64,000 nucleotides of DNA from Thermodesulfobacteriota bacterium (GTDB lineage Bacteria; Desulfobacterota_D; UBA1144; Nemesobacterales; CSP1-2), in the NCBI GenBank assembly GCA_035559815.1, contig DATMAT010000023.1, positions 1 to 64,000 of the forward strand, given 5' to 3'. The translations under genes and the position numbers were made by a program. Positions 25,643-33,881 of this stretch are shown here, piece by piece (positions within the stretch are counted from its first letter, which is position 1; each line of letters opens with the position of its first letter). The notes under the pieces were generated by a model. It saw nothing but the letters and a program-made list of their open reading frames with translations, searched no databases and was not told where the DNA came from.

Positions 25643-26152
25643 ATGAAGGTATTTCTCTCCGAATCTGCGTTCATGGGGCTTGTTTTAAGTTCTATAGAAG
25701 TCTATAAAAAGGAATGCCTCGGTCTTTTACTTGGATATAAATTGGAAGATAGGTTCATAGTTGAGCACAGTCTTGCTTATCAAAGCGCAAAGAGGACGAG
25801 AAACGGTGTGTCCTCAAACAACCACCGACATAGCCGGATTGAGGATGTTCTCCCCAAATTTGATAAGATGGAAATTGTGGGTGATTTTCATTCCCATCCG
25901 CAGTACGGAAACCTTAAAGGGATCCCCAAACCAAGCCGCCTGGACATACATGATATGGAGAATGGAAAGCTCTATATGATTATAGCGATCAACGACAACG
26001 AGCGATCGGTGCGTTGGGGAGAGAACCTGGACGGTACGATATCGGGGACGCTCAACAGGTTCCATTTCAAAATCTCCGCCTATCATTTTGACGGGAAAAA
26101 GATAAAAAGAAGCATTATCAAATGTCCATTCTGCCTGGCACTGGAGAACTGA
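25643..26152 (+). CDS. JAMM/MPN-domain metalloprotease-like protein
   Basis: 169 residues with a JAB1/MPN/Mov34 fold. The zinc motif is present: Glu24 in KKECLGLLLGY, H83-S-H85-P and S98-x2-D101 in PSRLDIHD. The gap between the second His and Ser is 12 residues, longer than the usual 7-10. Such proteins cut isopeptide or C-terminal bonds of ubiquitin-like proteins or cofactors. No ubiquitin-like or E1 gene is beside it, so the target is unknown. A CPFC pair near the C-terminus is unusual. AGGAG precedes the ATG. Confidence 0.8.
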   Translation: MKVFLSESAFMGLVLSSIEVYKKECLGLLLGYKLEDRFIVEHSLAYQSAKRTRNGVSSNNHRHSRIEDVLPKFDKMEIVGDFHSHPQYGNLKGIPKPSRLDIHDMENGKLYMIIAINDNERSVRWGENLDGTISGTLNRFHFKISAYHFDGKKIKRSIIKCPFCLALEN

Positions 26153-26289
26153 AGAAGCCGAAAGGGGATTTCGGTCTATCTCCCTTTGCACTTGATTTGA
26201 GTTCGGTATGCATGGGCGTTCGATAATTATCGAGGAAACCTTAGGTTCCAATTAACCATTTCGTTCTACAAGGTTTAAGTTGGGAACGC

Positions 26290-26316
26290 GTAGAGACGCG
26301 AAATTTGCGTCTCTAC
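26290..26316. repeat. palindromic repeat GTAGAGACGCG...CGTCTCTAC
   Basis: GTAGAGACGC GAAATTT GCGTCTCTAC: perfect 10-base arms. The same ends as at 10363-10391, with a different centre. The surrounding 26153-26438 gap holds nothing else I can name. Confidence 0.65.
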
Positions 26317-26438
26317 AAACAATAGATACCCGATTCTCAAACATAGGTGCTGGAAGAGATTTTGAGAAAATATTATTCGTGCTTTGAATCGATTATAGCT
26401 CAAATTACTTTTCTAGTTTTATACGCAGGGAGACAAAA

Positions 26439-26984
26439 TTGAGGGTTTTTATCGCCGCACTTATTCCGCAAGAGATAAAGTATGAGATAAAAAAGTATGT
26501 GGATGAGATAAAACCCTACTGGGAAGGAGTAAAGTGGGAAAACCAGGAAAAATTGCATGTCACGCTCAAGTTCTTGGGGGAGATTGAAGAGTCCAAGGTG
26601 GAAGAAGTAGGGACTGCCCTCAGAGTCCTGATTGGAAATTATTCTCCGTTTGAGATGGAGATTTCTAGTTTTGGCGGCTTTCCCAATCTCAGAAATCCGC
26701 GAGTGCTTTTTATCGCCTTGTCCGAGAACAAGGAGCTTTCCAGGCTTTATAATGAGATAGAAGAGGGCCTTGAACGGGTCGGTTTTAGCGCGGAAACACG
26801 CCCCTTTGTACCCCACATAACTGTGGGTAGGATCAAATCAAGGGCGCGTATTAAGGGGACCCTGCCATTTCCCAAGCCTCATTCTTTTCTAATATCCGAG
26901 GTTGCCGTTATGAGAAGCGTTTTGGGGCCGGAGGGCTCTAAGTATAGCACCATCTCGCTTTTTCGATTGGATAAGAAAATGTAA
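26439..26984 (+). CDS. thpR: RNA 2',3'-cyclic phosphodiesterase
   Basis: A 2H-family enzyme that opens 2',3'-cyclic phosphate ends (old name LigT). 181 residues with the two HxTx motifs: HVTLKFLGE (about residue 44) and HITVGRIK (about 127). GGGAG lies before the TTG start at 26439, which gives the usual N-terminus RVFIAALIP. Confidence 0.93.
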   Translation: MRVFIAALIPQEIKYEIKKYVDEIKPYWEGVKWENQEKLHVTLKFLGEIEESKVEEVGTALRVLIGNYSPFEMEISSFGGFPNLRNPRVLFIALSENKELSRLYNEIEEGLERVGFSAETRPFVPHITVGRIKSRARIKGTLPFPKPHSFLISEVAVMRSVLGPEGSKYSTISLFRLDKKM

Positions 26985-27081
26985 GATAGTTGCCATATTC
27001 CTTGAATTAACATATTGAATCTTTTTATTTTGCCTCCGGATTGAAACTTAACTTCTAAAAGTCCAAGGGGGGTGTAAACTA

Positions 27082-27558
27082 ATGCAGCGTTTAGAGAAGG
27101 AATCAGTCGAGGTGATAAATACCGAGCTTGTTTTTCCCTCTCACACCAATCACTACGGGACGATTTTTGGCGGAAGACTCCTTGAGCTTATGGACATGAC
27201 CGGAGGGCTTGCAGCGATGCGCTTCGCCTGTGAGGAGGTGGTGACGGCATCGGTTGAAGCACTCGATTTTAAAATGCCGGTTAAGCTTGGTGATATCGTG
27301 GAGTTGAGGGCAAACGTCATTTACACGGCCAGAACGTCGATGGTAGTGAAAGTAGATGTATTTAGAATAGGGAAATTCAACAGCAAAAGGGACTTTTGTT
27401 GCCGGGGATTCTTCATATTTGTGGCCGTGGATGCAAACGGATACCCTAAGGCTATACCGTCACTTAAGCTCGTCTCGGATGAGGATAGAAGGTTTTGGAA
27501 TATAGGGGAGGCAATAAGGAATAGGGCAATAGAAAGGCAGAAGTCTAAAGAGGATTAG
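27082..27558 (+). CDS. acyl-CoA thioesterase (hotdog fold, YciA/BACH type)
   Basis: Hydrolyses acyl-CoA to free acid and CoA. 158 residues: VFPSHTNHYGTIFGGRLLELMD with the catalytic Asp/Asn region of the family, then SVEALDFKMPVKLGDIVELRANVIYTARTSMVVKVDV and FIFVAVDANGYPKAIP. GGGGGG lies before the ATG. Chain-length preference cannot be read. Confidence 0.92.
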   Translation: MQRLEKESVEVINTELVFPSHTNHYGTIFGGRLLELMDMTGGLAAMRFACEEVVTASVEALDFKMPVKLGDIVELRANVIYTARTSMVVKVDVFRIGKFNSKRDFCCRGFFIFVAVDANGYPKAIPSLKLVSDEDRRFWNIGEAIRNRAIERQKSKED

Positions 27559-27607
27559 TTTTATTGGATAAATTTTGAAATTCTTTCATTCAGGTAAAGT
27601 AACCGGT

Positions 27608-27636
27608 TTGCCTGTTGTAAAGTCAGGTGCTATTCT
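27608..27636 (+). promoter_or_regulatory. promoter directly before the ald-like gene
   Basis: TTGCCT, 17 bases, TATTCT. The -10 box ends eight bases before the ATG at 27645 and no Shine-Dalgarno is present, so the mRNA may begin at the start codon. Confidence 0.45.
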
Positions 27637-27644
27637 AACTTCCG

Positions 27645-28700
27645 ATGATCATTGGCGTTCCGAAAGAGAGAAAGGTTCATGAATACAGGGTCGCCCTTAC
27701 TCCACAGGCGGTAAAGATTTTGGTCCAAAAAGGACATAGGGTTATAGTGGAGAGGGGGGCCGGGCTTGGAGTAGGAATTGGCGATGAGGAATTTGGTCAA
27801 GCGGGAGCGGAGATTGCCTCGAACGAGGAAGAGATATTCAAAAAATGCGAGCTAGTCGTAAAAGTTAAAGAGCTGCTGCCACACGAGTTTACCCTGGTCA
27901 GAAAAGACCAAATCCTTTTCTCCTATCTTCATCTAGCTGCAAATATGGAACTGATAGAAGCGCTCAAAAAGAGTGGAGTAACTGCTGTAGCATTCGAGAC
28001 GGTGGAACTTCCAGATGGCTCTCTTCCCCTTCTTTCGCCGATGAGCAGAATTGCCGGGAGGCTTTCCATACAGGTCGGTATTCATTTTCTTGAAAAAACG
28101 GTAGGGGGTAAGGGGGTTCTGATGAGCGGTGCTCCCGGTGTTAGGCCGGGTAGGGTCACAGTCATCGGAGGGGGAACTGTGGGATATAACGCTGTCCTTT
28201 CAGCGTTGGGGCTTGGCGCGGATGTTGTTTTGATAGATATCAATCCAAAGAAGCTAGAATACTTTCACGAAAAGTTTGGTGGACGAGTAAGAACCCGGCC
28301 ATCGTACCCGGAATTGATAAAAGATGAGCTTAAAGAATCAGACCTAGTGATAGGTGCTGTTCTCGTTACCGGGGCTAAAGCTCCCAAAGTGGTTAATCGG
28401 GAGATGATTGCGGAAATGCAGAGAGGGAGCGTTTTTGTGGACGTGGCAATCGACCAGGGCGGATGCTCGGAAACCAGCCGTCCTACCAGCCTGGATTCTC
28501 CGGTTTTTGAGGTTAATGGGGTTATTCACTACTGTGTGACCAATATTCCTTCCCTTGTTTCTCTGACCGCCAGTTATTCACTCTCGAACAGCATATTGCC
28601 CTATGTTCTGAAGATAGCCGATGGCAAGATGGAGGAGGATGGTGCTCTCAAGAAAGGTATAAATGTGCATGGAGGCAGGTTGCTTTTGAAGTTGGATTAG
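27645..28700 (+). CDS. ald: alanine dehydrogenase-like protein
   Basis: Family of alanine dehydrogenase and the transhydrogenase alpha subunit; Ald interconverts alanine and pyruvate with NAD. 351 residues, about 20 shorter than usual. Present: [17 protein letters not shown] (substrate Arg), [17 protein letters not shown] (catalytic His), RMSxxAGRL-like [24 protein letters not shown], the NAD loop [11 protein letters not shown] and VDVAIDQGG (catalytic Asp). Divergent: where Ald usually has PGAVPRTST, this protein reads PSLVSLTAS, so substrate choice may differ. Confidence 0.82.
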   Translation: MIIGVPKERKVHEYRVALTPQAVKILVQKGHRVIVERGAGLGVGIGDEEFGQAGAEIASNEEEIFKKCELVVKVKELLPHEFTLVRKDQILFSYLHLAANMELIEALKKSGVTAVAFETVELPDGSLPLLSPMSRIAGRLSIQVGIHFLEKTVGGKGVLMSGAPGVRPGRVTVIGGGTVGYNAVLSALGLGADVVLIDINPKKLEYFHEKFGGRVRTRPSYPELIKDELKESDLVIGAVLVTGAKAPKVVNREMIAEMQRGSVFVDVAIDQGGCSETSRPTSLDSPVFEVNGVIHYCVTNIPSLVSLTASYSLSNSILPYVLKIADGKMEEDGALKKGINVHGGRLLLKLD

Positions 28701-28838
28701 GGGAGATTGATATAAGATTAACAATCATGTGAAATTCCATGTTCTTAAAATTGGATGGACAAAGTTGATTAACTTTCTAAACCATTTGAGAAGCAGCATG
28801 TTACTATTAATAAGAGAAACTTCATCATACAGCATGAA

Positions 28839-28868
28839 TGTAAGGAACGCATATATGCGTTCCTTACA
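28839..28868. repeat. perfect 30-base palindrome of the GGAACGCATA family
   Basis: TGTAAGGAACGCATA followed by its exact reverse complement TATGCGTTCCTTACA. Degenerate copies lie at 719-757 and 9800-9824. No T-run follows, so it is more like a REP element than a terminator. Confidence 0.7.
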
Positions 28869-28920
28869 ATTGTGGTCGGACTGATTTTGAGAAGATAGCC
28901 TACATTTAAGGGAAAAGTAG

Positions 28921-29469
28921 ATGAGAAAATTTTTCGCAATAACCTCAATCGGCAAAGACCGTCCCGGTATCGTAGCCGGCGTCTCGAAGGTTCTATTTGA
29001 CCTGGGAATAAATATAGAGGATTCAAGCATGACTATTCTAAGGAGCGAATTCTCCATGATTCTAATAGTTTCGACCGGCGAAGAGCTCGAAGCTTCCGAC
29101 TTGGAAATCCATTTTAAAGAGTTAGCCGCCAAACTCGGGCTTTCCATATCGGTGAAGGAGATCGACGAGGATGAAGTATATTCGAAAAAACCTTACTCCG
29201 GCACCCCTTATATCATCTCGGTAATCGGCACAGACAAACCGGGAATTGTTCATCGGGTATCGGAACTTCTCTTCTCCAAAGGTATAAACATCACCGACCT
29301 CAATACAAAGGTCGTGCCCGGCGAAGAAACCCCGGTTTATACCATGATACTGGAGGTGGACGTCCCTCATAGCGTAGATGTGGATGCACTGGAGGAGGAA
29401 TTCTCTCTTCTCCAGAGAGAGATGGCAATCGATGTTGATATAAAGGAAATAGAGGTCCTCGAACTTTAA
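28921..29469 (+). CDS. double-ACT-domain protein, GcvR-like
   Basis: 182 residues with two ACT domains (about 1-85 and 95-175). The first has FFAITSIGKDRPGIVAGVSKVLFDLGINIED, the second YIISVIGTDKPGIVHRVSELLFSKGINITDL. ACT domains bind amino acids. GcvR of E. coli controls the glycine cleavage operon through GcvA, but GcvA and gcv genes are not visible here. Name it by domain only. AAGGGAAAA precedes the ATG; def follows 37 bases after the stop. Confidence 0.88.
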   Translation: MRKFFAITSIGKDRPGIVAGVSKVLFDLGINIEDSSMTILRSEFSMILIVSTGEELEASDLEIHFKELAAKLGLSISVKEIDEDEVYSKKPYSGTPYIISVIGTDKPGIVHRVSELLFSKGINITDLNTKVVPGEETPVYTMILEVDVPHSVDVDALEEEFSLLQREMAIDVDIKEIEVLEL

Positions 29470-29506
29470 GCTCCGCTTCTCCAAGCTGAAAAGGGATCGC
29501 ATGTAG

Positions 29507-30022
29507 ATGGCCATTCTCCATACACTTAAATATCCCCACCCGATACTCAGGGAAAAATCTAAGCCGGTGTCAGAGATAACCGAGGAAATAAGGACCATGA
29601 TATCGGACATGGTTGAGACGATGTATGCCTCTCCTAACTGTGTGGGGGTTGCCGCTCCGCAGGTGGGGTATCCACTCAGGATGTTTGTCATGGACGTGTC
29701 CAGAAAGATCGGGCCAAAAAAGAATCACGGACTCCTCAGTCTGATAAACCCGGTGCTTGTTTATAGTGAGGGGGAGAAGGTCACTCGGGAAGGATGCCTG
29801 AGCATCCCCGACTTTTTGGGTAATGTGAAAAGGGCAAGAGGGGTTATCGTGAGGGGATTTAATCCGGATGGGCGAGAGGTAGAGGTGGTATCCAAGGGAC
29901 TCGAGGCAATTGCCCTGCAACATGAAATAGACCATCTGGACGGAATTCTCTTCATCCACCGGGTCAGTTCGCTCAGCACCGACCTGATTAGACGGAAAAA
30001 ACCACTAAAGGATCTACCATAG
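29507..30022 (+). CDS. def: peptide deformylase
   Basis: Removes the formyl group from new proteins. 171 residues with the three PDF motifs: CVGVAAPQVG (usually GxGLAAPQ; the first Gly is Cys here), EGCLSIP (metal Cys) and ALQHEIDHLDGIL (metal His pair with catalytic Glu). Last gene before the accessory block. Confidence 0.96.
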   Translation: MAILHTLKYPHPILREKSKPVSEITEEIRTMISDMVETMYASPNCVGVAAPQVGYPLRMFVMDVSRKIGPKKNHGLLSLINPVLVYSEGEKVTREGCLSIPDFLGNVKRARGVIVRGFNPDGREVEVVSKGLEAIALQHEIDHLDGILFIHRVSSLSTDLIRRKKPLKDLP

Positions 30023-30098
30023 TTTTGTAGATAAGCCGTTATATGCTGTGAATTGTCCCCCTGGAATTATGAGTAAATTTAATAAATTTCAGTTGAGC

Positions 30099-30127
30099 AA
30101 TGTAGGTCTTTTACAAAGACCAACATT
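30099..30127. repeat. hairpin between the convergent genes def and res
   Basis: AATGT-A-GGTCTTT, TAC, AAAGACC-A-ACATT: 12-base arms with one A/A mismatch, at the border of the accessory block. No T-run on either strand. Confidence 0.5.
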
Positions 30128-30153
30128 TCAGGAAACGCCTAACTACCTTTCAT

Positions 30154-33100
30154 TTAAGCGGCGAAGCCATGTATTACGCTCAATCCTTTAATCCACTTTT
30201 TAAGCTCTAACTCGGCAAGATTCTTATCAGTTAGTTCTTTCTCATGGTGGGCTATATAGGTATTGCGGAAATCATTAATCGAACTAACCCGAGCGTGTAA
30301 ATCACGCGCACCGGCAACTTTAAACTCAGCTCGAATCGCTTTAAAGACACCACTTAAATTCTCTCTTTCATTCAAGGCATAATCCAGACAAGAACGAAGG
30401 AGTCCTACCGGCGAAAGCCCGTTTTTGAATACTAGAGTGCGTTTCAGGTTCTGAGCCATGCTTTGGTAATGTTTCACCATCCTACGGTCAACATCATCCA
30501 AGTATGGGTCAAACCAGGCCTTCTGCTCCGGCAAAGTTTGAGGCACATGAGCAAGCAACCGGCGTGTGATAAGACCCCTCGCTGCTTCATCTAAAGACCC
30601 AAGCAAAGCTGTAAAAACGGGCGCATAGTTCATATCCTTTTTGTTCTCGAAGAACTTGAATAACATTACCGCTTGCTTGACCGCATCCTGATAACGAGGC
30701 GGCAACTTTTGTAATAATTTTTCATCTACAAACTCCGTGGCTGCTGTCGCCTGCTCCTCTCCCTTTTCCATAACAGCCAGCAAGGGCAACTGTTGTTCCG
30801 TCTCTTCCGTTCTGATTAGGTTCTGTAAAGCTGGGGCACAGGCTCTGGCAAGCTCTTCTATGGTATCCCCCCTATGACGTTCAAAGATACCTTCAGGGAC
30901 ATAAAGATATTCCCACATGCAATCCTTAGTCGAAGCGGCTTCACACCAGGCCATTGCCACGCGCGCTTTCTTCGGAACATCTACATCCTCACGCCCCTTT
31001 GTTTCCATCAGGTAATAGTTTCCCGCTTTTGTGCGGACGAAGAAATCGGGCGTGTAAAAAGCCAATCTTCCACCGCTTGCCAAGTAGTCAATCCTCAAGC
31101 ACTGTGGTCCCCCGTTCTTGGCAAATGCGGCTACATCCCTTGCTTTCTCAGCAAAATTAGTGAGAGCAACCTCAAGGCTGCGATTGCAGGGAACCAGGTT
31201 GAAGAGCGTCCTTTGTGCTTCCAAGGCAGGACGTCTTTCGCTGTGAGTCACCTGATAGGGTTTCCACCCCGACATATATTGCGGTTTCTCACCGGCTATC
31301 CTTTCCTCAACTTTGGTAATCCTTTGTCTTATGAGAGGCACGAAAACCGCACGAATATGCTCGGCTACATCGGAATCGCCTAACCGGCTAACCAACGAAG
31401 GATCGAACAGATTAGACTTTTCGGTGAATAGTACCTCTTCGATAAACGTCTGTAAGAGCGGGGCTAACACCGGGTGTAGGCCACGTATCTTGCAAATTTG
31501 TTCCAACTGTTTAACGTAATAGGAAACGGCACCTATACCGAACTCTAAAAGCGGGAGATGTATTTTCATCTGCTCTACAACTTCGCCCGTAAAAAGGTGG
31601 CGTCCCTCGTACTCTATGTCTTCAATTCCCCTACTTCCCAATGGAAGCGGTTTATACTTCCCGAATTCCTTTTTTACATCCTCGATAGTCAAGCCTTCCA
31701 GTTTTGGCAAAGTTTTATAACCTGCCGTAAGAACGGGAATCTCGATTTCTAGGGCTTTAACGTCCTTTCTAGCATGGTCTGGGTAGATGGAAATCGTGGT
31801 TGACGGAATACGCTCGACATCTATAATCTCAATCGGAAGCCCTTCCTGAGCCAGCTCCTGACGATAGAGGCTGGCAAAAGCTGGGTGTTCAATTACAGCA
31901 ACGATTTCGTTAGCCCCTTGTGTTCCCGGCGGAGTCATCCGTCTAAGCCCCCTGCCTAATGTTTGCTCCGGAAGAATGTTTGCTTTGGAAGTGTAAGGGC
32001 GGAGCGGGACGATGGAAGTGACGTTACGGATGTCCCATCCTTCTCGCAGCATCAGAACGGAAACAATGCAATAATACTGACTCGTATTTCCGTCTAATTC
32101 TCGGCTTAACTTACGCAATTCTTTCAGGTCTTCATCGCTTATTTCGCTTTCACTCTCCACAAATTCAACCCTGGCATTAGCTCCGCGACCCACCTTTTTG
32201 AGTTTTCCCTTTAAATTTGTATGCAGGTTTATAGTTCTTTCATTGAGCTCCTTGAACGTGTCGTCTGTATTCAATCGATTAGCTATCTCGTCGGCGGCTT
32301 TGGTATCTTCGCACATCACAAAAAGAAGGGCTTTTTTCCCGCTTTTCTCCCACTCCTCCTTGCTCCTGAGCCATCTTAAATATCCCATGCGAAGGTGACG
32401 GTCATAGCGATATGCTGCATTATCGCTTGGTTCTTCCGATAGTGATTTATCGCCTTTTCCAATGACCGGAGTCTTGACAATACCCCCATCTACAGCCTCG
32501 CCGAGTGGTGTATCGCAAATAATATGCTTAAAAAGCCGTCCGCTATTGTCTTTGGGAGTCGCCGTGAAATCGAGTTGGGCAATAACCTCGCCTCCAGTAC
32601 GGGATTTAATAGTGTCATGCAAATAGCGTATGGCTTCGTTCCAGGCTGAGTCAGGGTCCCAGAGATGATGAGCCTCGTCATTGAGCACCATGATTCTTTT
32701 GTGACTTGTGATTCGGTCCCTTAGCGCTGCTCCCGTGTCAAGCGCCCTTGCTTTTGAGACCGGAGGTCCCATGAATGGGTAAGTTTCCTCCTCTTTTTTG
32801 CTTTTGCGCTTGGACATATCGTAAAGCCTGTGGATATTAGTCAGATATAGAACACCACCCGTGGCAGCGCCGCTTGCCTCATCTTGGAGAATCACACTCA
32901 TGTTCCAATCGCCGCTCCACTCAGGAGGAATCAATGGATCAGTACGAAAGATTTTTTCGTCTGCAAAATCCTCTTTAAGTCGTTCATAAACGGTGAGATT
33001 TGGTGCTATGACCACGAAGTGACGGGCCATCGGAGAATCCGATTCTCTGAGTGCATGGAAATAGCTCCATACGATTGCAAGGCTCATAACCTTTGTCTTA

Positions 33101-33582
33101 CCTGTTCCGGTTGCAAGCTTGAAAGCGTAACGGCTCCATGCGTCTTCTTCTTCGGTGATACCCAAAGCGGCAATCTCTGCTCCCTCCCCACCAAAGTCAT
33201 TGACTATTTGAGAAAGGCAATCTATACGTCGGACTTCTTTCAGATAAATCAAAGTTTCAATTGCTTCTCGCTGACAAAAGTAATACCTGAATTCGAACTC
33301 TTCTCCCTCGGAGGTTTTTGAACGATGGGGTCTTTCAAACCAATGTGTCAGAAGTACTCTTGTAGTATCACTCGCACCAACGTAATATGCCTCTCGCCAA
33401 TCACGAACAGCGCTGCGCAGGTTGTTGGCGATAATGATGGGAGAGGGTCTTCTCCCTTTGACTACCTTTGCTACTTCTCCGGGGTGGTCTGCCCTCACCC
33501 GATGTGCGTTCGGCTCCTCCCATGGAGCAAAAAGAGGTTCAAGAGCCTGTAGGTTTATTACTGGACTTTCTTCAGCACTCAT
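30154..33582 (-). CDS. type III-like restriction enzyme helicase/nuclease subunit (BPTD_3080-like)
   Basis: 1142 residues. An SF2 helicase with Walker A ATGTGKT (157-163), DEAH (302-305), motif VI QTLGRGLRR, and a PD-ExK nuclease segment P845-D846 ... E860-T-K862 (TPDFF ... YLMETKG), as in Res subunits of type III restriction enzymes. Layout and wording (FYYFCQREAIETLIYL-like region, AFKLATGTGKTKVM) recall the group named BPTD_3080. After the nuclease comes an extra ~250-residue helical part that ends in INDFRNTYIAHHEKEL (R1106 ... H1112), which looks like the RN-x(4)-H signature of HEPN domains. The methyltransferase gene lies directly upstream on the same strand. Expected job: cut DNA lacking the partner's methylation. 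Confidence 0.88.
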   Translation of the reverse strand: MSAEESPVINLQALEPLFAPWEEPNAHRVRADHPGEVAKVVKGRRPSPIIIANNLRSAVRDWREAYYVGASDTTRVLLTHWFERPHRSKTSEGEEFEFRYYFCQREAIETLIYLKEVRRIDCLSQIVNDFGGEGAEIAALGITEEEDAWSRYAFKLATGTGKTKVMSLAIVWSYFHALRESDSPMARHFVVIAPNLTVYERLKEDFADEKIFRTDPLIPPEWSGDWNMSVILQDEASGAATGGVLYLTNIHRLYDMSKRKSKKEEETYPFMGPPVSKARALDTGAALRDRITSHKRIMVLNDEAHHLWDPDSAWNEAIRYLHDTIKSRTGGEVIAQLDFTATPKDNSGRLFKHIICDTPLGEAVDGGIVKTPVIGKGDKSLSEEPSDNAAYRYDRHLRMGYLRWLRSKEEWEKSGKKALLFVMCEDTKAADEIANRLNTDDTFKELNERTINLHTNLKGKLKKVGRGANARVEFVESESEISDEDLKELRKLSRELDGNTSQYYCIVSVLMLREGWDIRNVTSIVPLRPYTSKANILPEQTLGRGLRRMTPPGTQGANEIVAVIEHPAFASLYRQELAQEGLPIEIIDVERIPSTTISIYPDHARKDVKALEIEIPVLTAGYKTLPKLEGLTIEDVKKEFGKYKPLPLGSRGIEDIEYEGRHLFTGEVVEQMKIHLPLLEFGIGAVSYYVKQLEQICKIRGLHPVLAPLLQTFIEEVLFTEKSNLFDPSLVSRLGDSDVAEHIRAVFVPLIRQRITKVEERIAGEKPQYMSGWKPYQVTHSERRPALEAQRTLFNLVPCNRSLEVALTNFAEKARDVAAFAKNGGPQCLRIDYLASGGRLAFYTPDFFVRTKAGNYYLMETKGREDVDVPKKARVAMAWCEAASTKDCMWEYLYVPEGIFERHRGDTIEELARACAPALQNLIRTEETEQQLPLLAVMEKGEEQATAATEFVDEKLLQKLPPRYQDAVKQAVMLFKFFENKKDMNYAPVFTALLGSLDEAARGLITRRLLAHVPQTLPEQKAWFDPYLDDVDRRMVKHYQSMAQNLKRTLVFKNGLSPVGLLRSCLDYALNERENLSGVFKAIRAEFKVAGARDLHARVSSINDFRNTYIAHHEKELTDKNLAELELKKWIKGLSVIHGFAA

Positions 33583-33670
33583 GCTAAACCCAGTTAATCA
33601 GTGTTACCACATTATATCAAGAAGAAGGCGTTAAAAATAGCCGTGCTAAAACTATTAAGAAATAAAAAAC

Positions 33671-33720
33671 CCGTTCGTCCTGAGCCAGGTCCCCCGGTTA
33701 AACCGGGGGAAGGACGAACA
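33671..33720. repeat. composite palindromic element (outer GTTCGTCCT/AGGACGAAC, inner GGTTAAACC)
   Basis: Nested arms: CGTTCGTCCT ... AGGACGAAC outside and CCCCCGGTT/AACCGGGGG inside. Matches 14081-14130 in plan, with covarying outer arms. Confidence 0.7.
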
Positions 33721-33802
33721 CCTTATGTTTTAAATTCATCCTTCGATCGAACTCAGGATGATCGGATGTGCATCCGCTGGAAAAAATTTATGAAATATAA
33801 TT

Positions 33803-33840
33803 AGCCGTTCATTCTGAGCACAGTCGAAGAATGAACGGCT
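33803..33840. repeat. palindromic element AGCCGTTCATTCT ... AGAATGAACGGCT
   Basis: Perfect 13-base arms with a loop of GAGCACAGTCGA. The same outer arm sequence as at 14081-14130, without the GGTTAAACC centre. A smaller relative, TCATCCT ... AGGATGA, is at 33738-33763. Confidence 0.7.
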
Positions 33841-33881
33841 TAAAAAACCACTCCTCAGAACGCATTAACCCGAATTTCATA

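Larger units (their letters stand above)
33583..33881. other. gap between mod and res filled with palindromic repeats
   Basis: Three palindromes of the TTCG/CTCAG class lie here (33671-33720, 33738-33763, 33803-33840), separating two genes that normally stand close together. Confidence 0.6.
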
